The notes beneath the pieces are model-generated. The model searched no databases. It was not told the origin of the DNA and saw nothing but the letters and a program-made list of their open reading frames with translations. Below, in pieces: positions 25,146 through 37,592 of a DNA stretch of 64,000 bases. This DNA comes from Paragordius varius (lineage: Eukaryota > Nematomorpha), in contig OZ176053.1 of the NCBI GenBank assembly GCA_964247055.1, forward strand, positions 2,232,001 through 2,296,000, given 5' to 3'. The position numbers and the translations under genes are program-made. The stretch's first letter is position 1. Each line of letters starts with the position of its first letter.

Positions 25146-26084
25146 TTTACAATAAATATGGGCGTATATTGTACTTTAATTATAATATATATATATATAT
25201 TTACAAACGTTTTTAAATTAAACACTGCATAGACTTTAAACTTGCTTTGGAAAAGGAAATTTAAATCTTGGGACGAATTCGGTTATTTTTGCTGATATAA
25301 TTGCTTAAAAATGAAAAATATTATTGATATGTCTGTTTTATCTATATTTTTATTTTTATTAATATTACCAAAATATATGGGTGATCAAAACTTTTCTTAG
25401 TTACACAGAATTTTAAATAGCATATTGAATAATAAAAACGCCATATATATTTGCAACAATAACAAACATATTAACACACAGAAATAATTTCTACAGCTCC
25501 TTAAATACATACAAATAAAAGGCACTGACTGATGTTTGAGATAATATTTTTTATAAAATGAGGTCCGATTTGCGGGCTACTTTTTTGGAATTATCTTCTA
25601 GCGAATATGTATAAATTTAATCAATGGATTTGCATTAATATGGCACAAAAAATTTAATTATAAATTACTTGAATGCTTGCTCATCATTACTAGGAAAAAA
25701 ATATCTAAAACAAGATACAAAGATAAATTCATATCAGTCTTAATAAACTATTTATATATTTAAAACAATTTATACAAATTTAATTAAATTATATCTTTTC
25801 ACAATTTAACGCTATAAAATATTTAGAACATTTTGAGTTGGGAGCGGTCGTGGTCAATTTGTTTCAAGACTCAATACATGCTACATAAAAGTATCAGTAT
25901 AATTTTGGCTCTTTTTGCGATTTTTATACAGCCCAATTAAAATCTATTTAATAAATATTTGCCATAATTAATTTTCTATCATCATAAATTTGTTTTTAAA
26001 ATCAAGAATACACAAATTGCTAACTTGCATATTATAGAATAATAATTATATAATAAGTAAAAACTTAAATTAAGAGTTCAGATT

Positions 26085-26270
26085 TACAATATAAATTTTA
26101 ATGGTTGCCTATATCACACATAGTTAGGGCAATTTGCAACACAGTAGTGAATGGAAAAAACAACAAAATTTTGAATAAACAATTATTTTCCTTCTTTTTT
26201 CCATACACTCCTGTGTTGCATATTGTCCTAATATGGTGTGAAGTAAACAACCATTAAAATGCATATTGTA
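26085..26270. repeat. Palindromic MITE family B, copy 1
   Basis: Inverted arms: TTTTAATGGTTGCCTATATC and AGGGCAATTTGCAACACAGT on the left; CTGTGTTGCATATTGTCCTA and AACAACCATTAAAATGCATA on the right. Ends TACAATA and TATTGTA, with a TA dinucleotide at each end as in Tc1/mariner MITEs. About 186 bp. Confidence 0.85.
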
Positions 26271-26531
26271 GTATCAAAAAAATTGGGCTCTTTATCAAAT
26301 ATTATTTATTTATAAGTAATGCGTTAGTAATAGATATACGCCTTCAACATTTACAGTCTCTTAAAATATAATTTATGCGTAAAATTATATACTAATTTAA
26401 ATAGAGGATTATGGTACTTGAAAATGGTTGTAACTAACAATAGTAAAAAGCACATGGATTTGTTGTTATTCAATTTATAAAACTTTTCTGCCCAAATTAA
26501 TGTTTATATTAACTAAATTTCATTAAAAAAG

Positions 26532-26794
26532 TACAGTAAAAGCTGAAATTATACGGACTAAACATAATATGACAATTTTTTTTTGCAAAATACAACCATA
26601 CTTTTTTAAACCTTAATTATTCTCGTATAAATTATATAATTACAATTGTAAAAAATATATATAATTGATTGTTTTACCAATATACATAATTTAAAAAATA
26701 ATTCATATTTAAACAAATCAAAATTAAAAAAGTATGGAAAAACATTTGTCTTTATATTTTTACGTTTTGTCCGTATAGTTTCAATTTTTACTGC
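26532..26794. repeat. MITE family C, copy 1
   Basis: Ends TACAGTAAAAGCTGAAATTA and TAGTTTCAATTTTTACTG are inverted repeats, with ATACGGACTAAAC and GTTTTGTCCGTAT just inside and ACAACCATACTTTTTT against AAAAAGTATGG further in. About 263 bp, probably a mariner derivative. Confidence 0.85.
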
Positions 26795-28854
26795 ATGTTT
26801 ATGTAGGCAAAACTCCTATAATGCGAAAACTACGAGACGTAAAATTTTGTTTTCAAGATTGATTTTTAAAACATTTGATTAAAAAATTTTTTGATCGTTT
26901 TTAATATATAATCTTTGAATTATAACCAATTTATAAAATTAATTCAATTTTGTGTACAACATTATTCATTTTGATTGGTTTCTACAGTAAACTTACTCTC
27001 TTTCATAATGGACAAAAACCCATCTATAAGTCTTTACTTGATAGTAGTACAATAATGCAACCTAAAACATTTTAATTCATTTTTAAAAGGATAGATTTGA
27101 AAAAAGACTCGTAAAGCAAACTTATTGTACTTATCTACAATTTTTATGTAATTTATATATCGTTCATTCATTGAGCTAATATGAATATTTTAGGATGAAA
27201 AAAACTACTTTATTAATTGAATAAAGATAACTAAATATAACCTTACCAAGTTTTATCTATTCCTTAATATGCTCAAAATTCGTCGATTTTTCCAATTTGT
27301 TTTCAAAAAAAATATTATACTCTTATTAACCTTAAAATTGGTTTTACAGCATGCAAAGGATTATGGGTACAGAGTAAGAAAAGCAGCCCCTATGATCTAA
27401 AATACAACAAATTTTCTTAGCTAAAATTATATTTTGAGATTGATTTTTTTTAATGTATGTGCGTCATATCCTCTACGTCTACTCTCTCTATATTACCTTT
27501 GGTTTCAAATTTCTAATTATTAATAACTTTCGCATATTATTATATATATAAATATATTGTAAAAAGCTTTTATAAAAAACTTGTCGTGACTAGAGTAAAT
27601 AGATGACCTAAATCAATTTTTTTATTGTTTGTTCATGATATGCATTGATAAGGTAATTAAATTAATTGGAGTCAGCCGCGTACAATTGTAATAAAGAAAA
27701 AAAATTAAATGTTGTAATTCATACTATTATATCATTTTTATGCCTAAATTTGAGTATCGTTAGCAATTAAATCATAATTAGTAAAAATTAATATGTAATT
27801 TACCTTTACTGTTGAAATTTAAACAATAAAAAATTTCTGAGACTTATATATGTTGATCAAATTTGAAAAATTAAGGGGGATTGTGGGGAAGGGGAGCAAA
27901 AAAATATTTTTTATTTTTTACTTTTTATTTTAAACATAATATCAATCAATTATAAACTATCTTCAATCCGATTTCGCAGGTATTTTCTAGATAAAATTTT
28001 AAAAAACTTAATTTTTTGTGTTATAAATGTAAAATAATTTTAAATTTATTTATATATATATATATATATATATTACGCTCTTCATGTTTTTTTGGAAGGG
28101 AAGTGCATGCTTAAAAAGGAATCTGAATTCCGATGATTGATTTTTTTCCAAAAAATTATAAAAAACATATAATATATATAGACATTTAAGTGTTTTTGAA
28201 AAACATCACAGGGAGGATTACATTTAAATATATATATATTTTCTAACAACTATAAAAAAATAAAAATAAATTTTAATTATAATTTTGGACGAAAAAAAAA
28301 TATTTTAGATAATATACGTCGTCTTTTGATGATTTATATTTATTTTAATAGTTATCCATCAAAATTTTATCAATAATTATTGAAAATTTCATAATTATTA
28401 TTTTTAAACGAATCACAAATTTTTGACAACCTAAATTTTAATTTTGTTTTGTCCACACACTCATTATCTTGTCAGAAATTATCGAAAAAAATTTAATATA
28501 TCTCCAAAATATCGCCCATATAACAGATATTTATATATATACATTGTGGCTTCAAAAATTCAATTTTTTTTCTTTAAATATGTATTTCCCACATACATAT
28601 TTCAGACTTAATTTTTAAACCTTAACACTAAAAAAAGGTTTTATACCATTATCATTTATCATTAGATAATTAGTCAAAAACTAGAAAAATACCTTATTTT
28701 TTACCTTTGAATTTAGCACAGTTTGAAACTCTAAAGGAATCATCAAATGTTTGTTTTTAGCTTTTTTTCCCCTATCAATAGTTTTGGTTAACTTTTAACA
28801 AAAAAAAGCGATAATCGTTTTACTAAATGTATCTCATATAAATATACATGTACA

Positions 28855-28886
28855 TATATAAAAGGTAATAAAAAGTTGGTCAACAT
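28855..28886 (+). promoter_or_regulatory. Candidate TATA box and initiator of the small secreted gene
   Basis: TATATAAAAG at 28855-28864 is followed 25 bases later by an initiator-like TCAACA (about 28880). The ATG of the secreted protein is at 29052, giving a 5' UTR of about 170 bases. The match is good, but chance TATA boxes are common at this AT content. Confidence 0.4.
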
Positions 28887-29051
28887 TTAATTTGAAAACT
28901 TTTTTGTCCTGTGTTCTTTTATTCAAAACTTTACTAAAACCAATACAATATAATAAATTATTTAAATTTATTTGATTCGCTATTAGTCACTTAAAAAAAC
29001 TTTGAAAAGTCACACGAAAAAGAAACCAATTAGTAACATCATCGTGAAAAA

Positions 29052-32000
29052 ATGAAAGGAATTCAAATATTTATCACATGTCTGACCATTCTAGTATGGG
29101 CTATGTCCGTGGCGCAAAGTGAAGGTTTGCATTTATTTTTTTACTTTAACTCCAGTTAAAAAATATTTTTCTTTTTGTTATAAAACGAATTGGTTAAAAT
29201 ATAAAAATTCATACGGGGTGAAATCCAAAAAATAAATGATAAAAAATTATTTTGTAAAATTTGATTATAAAAAAACTTGTTTCTTCCATAAAAAACACTT
29301 AATTTTCCCTTTAAATTTTTGTTGTTGATTTTCATTTTTTACAAAAATAATAAGTTATATAAAAATTGTATTTTTGGTGCAATATTTTCCCAAAGTTAAA
29401 ACAGCAAACGAAGAGTTATAACTGCGTTTTGTTTAGTCAAAAATATGCTAAGATTCTTTTATAAATCAAAGCTTCAAGTATGAACCCGGTTTTCAAACAA
29501 AAATAACCGATTAAACTATCATCGAAATTTGTTTCTCTTTTTAAGAGCTTTTCGATCGTCAGTTTTTAATTAAAAAACCGTGCTCATAAGATGGCAGTTA
29601 AAAGTGGCTTAAAAACCCAGCTTTTAAACAAACAGATAATCATAACAATTATGATTTAACTATTTAAAGCAGTGGTACTCACCAAAAAAATTTGACGGGC
29701 CAAATAAAATATATTTTTTTTTCGAGGGCCATGAACCTTTATTCCATAGCAATTTGGCACATATGCGCATATTTATACTCTAAATCAGCGCAATGAATAT
29801 TTTGCGGATCGCATGGAAATCCAGCTAAAAACTCGTTTTGCACCATTTAGTTTAAAAAATTAAAATATTTTGATAACAACATTATTTTGATATAAACCAA
29901 TAATTTTTGACAAATTTAGTTTCGCCTCATGACAGGCCAATCTTAATACGTCATCCTATGATCATCGGTTAAGCGATTTCTGTATGTATTCTTGGCATAC
30001 TTCATTTTTGAATATGCCATCTCACACATCGAAGTTGAAGGATAAACAGTTAGGATAACTTGAGCACATTTTTTTATAATATCATATTTGAAAACTCCAC
30101 ATATCTTTCTTTACGATTTTTTTTAAATACAGCCTCCAAATTAGCATTTTTAAATCTATGAATTCTTCAATGATATGCACCTGATCAAAACCGAAATTTT
30201 CAAGTTCCTTAATATTGGATTTATCCATATGCCATGGATTTTCAACGAATTTTAAGCAATTTTTAATATTTCTTAATTCTTGAAATCTGTATTTCATCTC
30301 ATTAGATAAGCATGTTAAATGATGTATTATTAAATTAATCTCCGTGGTAAATTCGATATTTTCCTCATGAATCGTAGTTAGAAAATCTAGGAGTGTTTTA
30401 GTTATAAAATCTTGTTTATGTATCATTAATTCTTCTTTAAAGCAAATATTTGATCAAATTGGGTTTTTTATTTGCTCCCTGGACTTGTATCAAAAATAAA
30501 TTGTTAGATAATGTCACAAAGTTAGGCCAATAAAACCCACCATTTGTCACTATTAATTTCCTCGTCAAACTTTCTGTCTTTTATAAATAGAATTTTATGT
30601 CTTATAACAAAAAATCTATTAAATACTTTGCTAAGGCTTTGTCTCACAGCGGTGTACAAAAGAATATCGTCTAACCCACTGTGGATATCTCTCAGAAGGT
30701 TTTAAATTTACGGCGGTTCTCTGCCACTTATATGATTAACTATATCCACAACCGTTTTAATTACTGAATTGAAAGATTCATCTTTTACACGCGAAACCAG
30801 GTTTTGCTGAAGAATAAAGCAGTGAAAGGATAAAATATTTTGCAAACTATATTTGTTTTTCTAGGAATAAATCCTTTGTTTATTCCAATCATAGAGGGAC
30901 AGCCATCTCAGATTGGAACCAATTTTTTCATACATATATCATTATTCTCAAAAAAGTGCTAATTAATTCGAGAAAATCACTTCCTTTAGTGGTATTATTC
31001 ATTGGTAAAAATCTTAAATATTCCTCGTTGATTATGTTGTCGTTGCATAATCTCACGAAGAGCGCACATTGAAGTAACTAATATCAGTGCTAAAATCAAT
31101 AGCAATACTAAAATATTTGCAGTTTTCGAGTCAATAATGTATTGTTAAAAATATATTTAGACATATCTTCAATGCGTCGAGCACTTAGAAAGTTGCAGTT
31201 TTTAATTTGCCTCTTGATTTGATCTTTATTATGGATATTAAACAAAAAAGTGCAACCATTTACTAGATATTTAGTTGGGAAAACGGTTTCATATTTTTTC
31301 CAGCTAATGTTACAGCTTTTTATTGGGAGAGAAAGCTATGGACATAATAGATTTTTCTTTCTGGTATTTCTTAGTCTTTTTATTAATGCGTTTCTTTCCT
31401 CATAATTTTATGGTGATTTGATGGATTGTAAAATGTCTTTCAATATTGTATATATTATGTTGTCCTTACATAAAAGGCGGTAACAACATTTTTATTTAAA
31501 ACGACAAAAAAATTTTCTTCCCATATATTTTTAGAGGAGCGATTTTTATCGGATAATTTTTTTTTGCATTACATGTCATCCTTTGAATTTATGTTTAAAT
31601 ATTATGTAAATTTTTACAAAAAAATAGGAATATAACTTGAAATATGTTAGATCGAAATTATAATATATTAATTTGAATTTTTTATGGAAATGAGTTATAA
31701 AAATGAGGCAGGATGGCTATGAAAAGATTATGTATATGCAAGTTTGAGTGAAAGACTTGCTTAAATACAAAAAAGGAATGCAATAAAATTTTCAAAATAG
31801 AAAAGTAAATAGAATACAGAAACAGAAACAACGTGCAAAATTTTGAAATCCTTTTAATATAGGGAAATTTTTCTAAAATTTAATTTGAGTAAAAAATAAA
31901 AATTATAAAAAATTAATCTAAAGGAAATAAATTAATATTAAAACGAGCAAAAATTTGTTTATGTGTATTTTTAAAATTAATCAATAAAAAAATAATTTAA

Positions 32001-32683
32001 GTATATGGACATAGGGCAATTTTAAAGCACTCTTAGGGCCGCATGCGGCCCACGGGCCGCGGTTTGAGTATCACTGATTTAAAGTCTAAATATTAATTAA
32101 ACTTACTGATCAAATTCAATCGAAACCCAAGTAAAATTTTATATGTTTATCTATTTACTTTTAAACATTTATGAGGCATCATACATTATACAATTATATG
32201 CAATTGTTTTGTGATTTTTTCACTTGTTGAACCTAATAATTGGCGGTCATTACGAAGCCGATAGGGGTTGTAGTTTTGAACCGTTTTAAAACCGTTTAAA
32301 ATTGGTAAAATCTAGTGTTTTTTTTCAAAACTACTTTCAAACTAATTTTTACACCTCTGAAAAGGATTTTTCAGTTTGGTATAAAACCAAAGAAAAGCAA
32401 CTGTTTTCACCAACTTACCAGAATTAGCCTCTAATTTTATGTTTTTTTTACATACACAAAAATGTTACCATAATATAAACAATTTTTAGGCATTGTCCGG
32501 AGTAAGAGATTTTTAGGAGCAGCAGCCATGAGACCTATGAAAAAATTTTATGGTTACATGGATGACAATCTTTATGGAATTGAAAAGCGTGGGGTCGGGG
32601 CTTCCCCCTTCGAGGATTTGGGCGAACAAAGCTTTGTGTTGATTAAAAGACCCCGGTTTCATACAAACGATTTTTTGGGTTAA
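29052..32683 (+). CDS. Small secreted protein with dibasic sites, candidate peptide prohormone
   Basis: Two exons, 29052-29124 and 32490-32683, join in phase 1 to an 88-residue protein. The first exon is a signal peptide: MKGIQIFITCLTILVWAMSV, with likely cleavage near AQS/EG. The rest is one compact exon with KR or KK sites: VRSKR, FLGAAAMRPMKK, FYGYMDDNLYGIEKR, GVGASPFEDLGEQSFVLIKR, PRFHTNDFLG and stop. There is no cysteine after the signal and no C-terminal GKR amidation signal. The signal-exon plus peptide-exon architecture is usual for neuropeptide and hormone precursors. I do not recognise the peptide family. The 3.4-kb intron is mostly a hAT element. It could instead be an epithelial or defence peptide. 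Confidence 0.72.
29670..32076 (-). mobile_element. hAT DNA transposon with 8-bp target duplication
   Basis: Ends CAGTGGTACTCACC (29670) and GGTTTGAGTATCACTG (to 32076) are inverted repeats flanked by the perfect duplication ATTTAAAG at 29662-29669 and 32077-32084. The 2.41-kb element lies wholly in the intron of the small secreted gene. Its transposase reads on the minus strand. The target matches the first hAT's target except at the last base. Confidence 0.93.
30082..31480 (-). pseudogene. hAT transposase (GTF2IRD2/ZBED5-like), decayed
   Basis: Minus-strand fragments in order: DESFNSVIKTVVDIVNHI, NLLRDIHSGLDDILLYTAVR, LSKVFNRFFVIRHKILF, FDEEINSDKWWVLLA, and an open stretch at 30426-30082 with ITKTLLDFLTTIHEENIEF and LKFVENPWHMDKSN. 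These match the central to C-terminal region of domesticated-type hAT transposases (human GTF2IRD2 has the corresponding VKVVNFIR, HTEVRWLSRGKVLKRFFELR and ADPEWLWDLAFLTDI-type blocks). Multiple frame breaks; not functional. Confidence 0.8.
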
Positions 32684-33369
32684 TATGGATAAAACTCGAC
32701 ACACACAATTTTTAGACAAGAACAATTGATATAAATTCTTTTAGTTTTATATATGTATGTATTTAAACGCATAAAGTGCAATACATGTGTAATTATTATT
32801 ATTTTTTTGTTTTTTTCCACCATACAAAGCTATTTTTAAAATTAAAAGATTTTAATGATTTAAATATATTACATTTACATGTACTGTTATTTGTCATTTA
32901 TTTTTATATGTGTAACACTTTCCATTTAAACTAACATTCTTAATAAATTAAATATGAAAATGTATAAGATTATAAATAAACATATGCCCAGGTAGTACAA
33001 TGATTAAATCAGGAAATATTTTCCAACAAAAATTTATATAAGGTTAAAAAAATATTACAAACCATTATATAACCTATATATGTTCTTAATTCAATAAGGA
33101 CCCCAAACGAATGTAGGATCTTTATCAGCATATAATTAATAAAAGTATTGATATTGCAAAAATATTTTTCGCACACATAATTTTTAGCGATAACTTCAAA
33201 AAATGACCTTAGGTATACCATGTGAAGTATTTAATTATTACTAGTTTATTAGTAAAGAAATAAAATGGTGAAAGGAAAATAATTCATTTTAAAAAATATT
33301 GTCCATTGACTTCCACATAACCTATATATTAGGTTTAATATTATAAATTCCGTGTGCTAGAAAAACTGA

Positions 33370-33960
33370 TCATATTTTTCGGCCCTTTAGTTAAGCTGAT
33401 TTCCGACATCTTCGAAATTTAAAAAAGGCTGCTGCGAAGATGTCCTGATCAGATGCAGGTCAGGAAACTTTAGCGGATGTGAAAGAATTTCCCATTGAAA
33501 CGATTTAAAGGTGTCTTTTACTAGTTTTGCCCCTTTGCCATATCTTCTTGCCCATTCCGGTCTATTTTTGATTAACGCGGTTTAAATTAATCATTTGTTG
33601 GCGTAGCGTTGTGTAAAGGTTTAACCGGGATCTATAATACTTTATACCGCTTTGGACCCACTTAACACACAGCCTGGTATTTCTGTCGAAGTGATTGGGT
33701 TTAGTGCTGATAAACCGAGTTGAAAAGGCTAAGGGAACTTATCCGCTTTAGTTTACAAAATAAATCCTAATTCGTTTGACAATCACTTTGCGATTTTAAA
33801 TTTGACATTCGTTTTAAATGTAAGGAATTCATTTACCGAGTTTATTGGTTCACATTGCTCGTAGACGTCTGCTGAATGTTGTTTGTGATACGTGCAAGAC
33901 GTATGCCAATGGCTGTTTAGTTTGAGTTAGGTCATTATCCAATCCATCTTGCATTCGAAT
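33370..33960 (-). mobile_element. Mariner transposase remnant
   Basis: Block of higher GC. On the minus strand, in different frames: LARITNNIQQTS, RSRLNLYTTLRQQMINLNR, RPEWARRYGKGAKLVKDTF, KSFQWEILSHPLKFPDLHL and DQDIFAAAFFKF. These follow the mariner order: QQLxxLNRAL, RPEW, LGWEVLPHPPYSPDLAPSDYHLFRS. No terminal repeats were found. It is a very old, multiply broken fragment. Confidence 0.65.
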
Positions 33961-34907
33961 TTATATACCACATTAAAATCAAAATTTTGAAATCATATTT
34001 ACATGCTTTAATCGAAATTTCAAAATTTTAAGGATTAACTTCAAGGTCCAACTAGTGTTTAAGGACACTCTTGAAGTGCAAATGGTATATTGAATTGTTA
34101 TTTTTTTAACAACCGTAATAGCATAGGTTGTTTTAGTGTTAAAATATGGATAATTAAAAATGGGGGATCTATTTTTAAAATCGGGTCTTTTTAAAAACTC
34201 TATTTCAAATAGAGTAACTTGTTACGCTTTTCTAGGGGTATTAAGCACTAAAGTTTTGCAAAAGTTTTTTAGTAATCCAATTAATATGGGTTTTAAGGTA
34301 ATGCAGACTTTTTTATATATAAAATTTAATTTATATTCTCCACCCTGTAGATGACAACCACTTTAAAAGAACAAAACATTTAAACAATATAAACAATATA
34401 ATAATGAATCATCATATGCATTCCATAAAATAGCGCGTATATAATAAAGGAATAAATCTAAGATCCCTGATAGATAAATTCTCATATATGTGGTTTATCA
34501 TATCTATTGTTTTATAATTTTTTTTATAATGATCACGTTTATAGTTTCCAACCCTAATTTCATGTTATAATTTTATACTGGTTGTAGTTTTTTGTTGTTT
34601 TTGAAAGATTAAAAACAATTTGAAAAAAACTTTATTCAAGGATAATATTAACAAAAGCAAAGATGTTTTAAGCGATAGGTAGGCCTGCCTATTAATGTTT
34701 AATTATAAAATCACAAATACAAATGCAATTAACAATGTAAATATTATCAGCCCCTGGAAACAAATCCGCTAAATTTAATGAATATACGCAAAATTTTTGG
34801 TGAGACACTATTTATATATATGAGTGTGTCATTATTCCTTATTGAACATCATGTCTATGGTTGGAAACCAAATATATACAGGTAGTATTATCGTATTATT
34901 TTTTATT

Positions 34908-35380
34908 AACACTTGAATACAACATATTCATTTCAGTCCTTCGATTCAAATTGGGGTCGTTGGTCACCCTATATTGGTTTAAACCTAAGTATTTTAAAAA
35001 ATATGGAATATAATGATGAAACCTTTCACTTATATAACATTGAGGCACCTAAATATATAAAATGATACATTCAAAAAAACTTTATAATACTTATTTTATG
35101 GAATAAAGCTGTAGAAAAAAATATAGCCAATATAGCATTTGTGCATTAGCATAATGCTAAATAAACCATTTTTATTTTAATATTAATGTTAGGTGTGATT
35201 TTAATAAATAATATAACCCCAATTTCAGCCTTGGAATATAAAATACACTATATTTTAAAATGTTTAAAAAAAGCGTCGATGATATGGCACTTTTTATTCA
35301 AAACAAAATTTTATTTAAATATTTTGGCTTATTCATATAATTTTGATTAGGATAGAAGCACGAATTTATATAGCCTTTTT
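34908..35380. repeat. Family D repeat, diverged copy
   Basis: ACACTTGAATACAACATATT and TTCGATTCAAATTGGGGTCG at the left match 59877-59930. AAACAAAATTTTATTTAAAT, ATTTTGGCTTATTCATATAA and GATTAGGATAGAAGCA at the right match 60305-60365. The middle is largely different. Confidence 0.6.
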
Positions 35381-35527
35381 ATGGTTCCTTTTGTGGAAAA
35401 ACCTTTAATCGGTTACATATACTAATTATTCAGCGTTGTTTAAGGCTTAGAGCTAACCATTGATCGCTATTTTGATTTATCATATTTTCTAAGTTTTAAT
35501 CGGATTAATATGTAAAGCATTCAACAT

Positions 35528-35916
35528 ATACCATTTACAGTTCAAATTCACCCTTAAACAGTTCAAATTCACCCTTAAACAATTCAAATTCACCCTACAA
35601 TTCAAATTCACCCTCGAACAATTCAAATTCACCCTCAAATAAATAACATGATTTTTAAGATTAAAAATTACCTATATTTTAATATATTTTTAAAAAATAA
35701 AATTTTGTTTTAAATTAAAATAATACTGAAAAAAATAATTAATTATGCCATAAAGATATATTTTATATTGATAATGAGTTATATTGGTTCGAAAACACAT
35801 AATTTATTTTCAGGGTGAATTTGAATTGTTCGAGGGTGAATTTGAATTGTTCAAGGGTGAATTTGAATTTTTCGAGGGTGAATTTGAACAAGGGTGAATT
35901 CGAACTGTAAATGGTA
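35528..35916. repeat. Foldback MITE family A, best copy
   Basis: Ends TACCATTTACAGTTCAAATT and GAACTGTAAATGGTA are inverted. Each arm is a short tandem array of a ~20-22-bp unit (AATTCAAATTCACCCTTGAAC on the left as five units, its complement on the right as five). The ends sit in TA dinucleotides. About 389 bp. This copy defines the family. Confidence 0.92.
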
Positions 35917-36029
35917 TATATCATGAAATTAGGGGGAAAATGTGTGTGCTTGTTATTGCAAGACATAACGTTCTTTTTACTCATTATACATGAAAACGAT
36001 TTATAACTTGCATAATTGGCTATTTTTAG

Positions 36030-37468
36030 GCGTTATTATCAACCATATGAAGGTGATAATCCGCAGAGATTCGGAAATCCGATTTCAAAATTACACAACA
36101 ATCAATTGTTTCGGAATCCGCGTTCTCATTCCTACCTTAGGCCTAGACGGCCTAATGTTATGAGGAGCATGGCTCCTGCCAACAACGAACATATTTGGAT
36201 ACTAAAGAAAGAAGATGTCACGTATGAGAAGTATAGTGGAATAGTTGCTCGATCATACATACCTCACAAGAAAATAACTGAAGTGATTGGTAATCCGTTT
36301 GTTTCATCTGATTACAGTAGGGACACGAGTCCACACCTCGAAGCANNNNNNNNNNNNNNNNNNNNNNNNNNNNNNNNNNNNNNNNNNNNNNNNNNNNNNN
36401 NNNNNNNNNNNNNNNNNNNNNNNNNNNNNNNNNNNNNNNNNNNNNNNNNNNNNNNNNNNNNNNNNNNNNNNNNNNNNNNNNNNNNNNNNNNNNNNNNNNN
36501 NNNNNNNNNNNNNNNNNNNNNNNNNNNNNNNNNNNNNNNNNNNNNGACACAAACGGCTGAAAATCCTCACTTACATAATGATATAAATCATATTCGTGAA
36601 GATAATGATGATTTTAATAGTAATAATGACATACATAATTTTGTTGGTAAGCCAATCCCCTCCAATAGAGTAAGACCGCATTTACATTCCGAAACAAGCA
36701 ATAATGAACATCATCATCATCGTTATTCCTTACATAATAGCAATAAAATTAATAGTAATAATAATAATTTTAATACTGATACCAATAATCAAGATGGTTC
36801 AGAGGCGGTAAAACCGTTTCCCTTACCAAATGCGTTTAGGGCACAAAGCAAAGTTTTTGATTTGCAACCAAGAATAAAGTCAAAACACACATATACTAAT
36901 CATAATAATATGCCAACAGCTCCACCCATTATAGAATATTTTACAAAATCTACGGTACCACTGTATACCCCTCCATTACCGTCAATACAAACCAAACATT
37001 ATCCAGATCCGATTCCACCACCAGAAGATAAAAATAAGATTTATAATTCTCAGGATCTTAAACCAAAATCACACGGAGAAGAGCATAACTATAACGCTTT
37101 TGGTGTAGGTCCCAGTTTTGGACAATCTGAAATGAACAAAAATAAAGGTTATAACATTAGATTTTTAAGGAATTCAGATCTTGTTTTAATTGCTTATACG
37201 ATTTGTTAATTTAAAAAAATAGTGAAGTGTTTTGCGGTTAAATTTTTAGTTAAGATATAAATTTACGTCTGATATTAATTTTAGCTAATTGTGCAAAATC
37301 CTTAAAATTCTTGATTTAATTAAAACATTTCATACCATATTTTATATTAATATTAATATACTTTTAGGGCCGCGAATAAAATTCATGCATGGCTGGAAAA
37401 ATGGGAGAGGATATGGAAGATTTAAATTTGTCGATAATCAAAGATTAAAATTAGCAAATATTATATAA
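36030..37468 (+). CDS. Asn/His/Pro-rich protein, unrecognised, 3' exons
   Basis: Exon 36030-37147 follows a TTTTTAG acceptor; the splice GTTATA at 37148 joins in phase 1 to 37368-37468, ending TAA 37466-37468. The frame opens RYYQPYEGDNPQRFGNPISK and includes EHIWILKKEDVTYEKYSG. After a 200-N gap it runs through Asn/His-rich low complexity (NNEHHHHRYSLHN) and Pro-rich segments (YTPPLPSIQ, DPIPPPEDKNK). The tail is basic and Gly-rich: GPRIKFMHGWKNGRGYGRFK. No cysteines and no known domain seen. The acceptor needs an upstream exon ending in phase 2; I found none I trust (32954-32991, beginning MKMYKIINKHMP, fits by phase only). It could be extracellular or nuclear; I assign no function. Confidence 0.65.
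36346..36545. other. Assembly gap of 200 N
   Basis: Exactly 200 N inside the coding exon. The frame is open on both sides in the same register only if the true gap length has the right remainder, so the gap size may be nominal. The missing stretch may be repetitive coding sequence. Confidence 0.99.
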
Positions 37469-37592
37469 ATTATCATAATATATATCCATAATTTATATAC
37501 TTTTTATATTTATTCTAAATTTTAACACAAAAAATAAATACTTTTATTGTTATGAATCGGGAACTAATATAATCGTCTGCTCATTCAAAATA

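Larger units (their letters stand above)
25146..28850. other. Intergenic 3.7 kb, AT-rich, with two MITEs
   Basis: Lies between ABCB8 and the small secreted gene. Apart from the two MITEs listed (26085-26270, 26532-26794) and (AT)n tracts near 25180 and 28052, I saw no exon, RNA gene or recognisable element. Confidence 0.5.

Noticed and set aside
34160-34354. 64-codon frame ahead of the Asn/His-rich gene
   Set aside because: Would end in phase 0 at its GT, while the acceptor at 36030 needs phase 2; no similarity.
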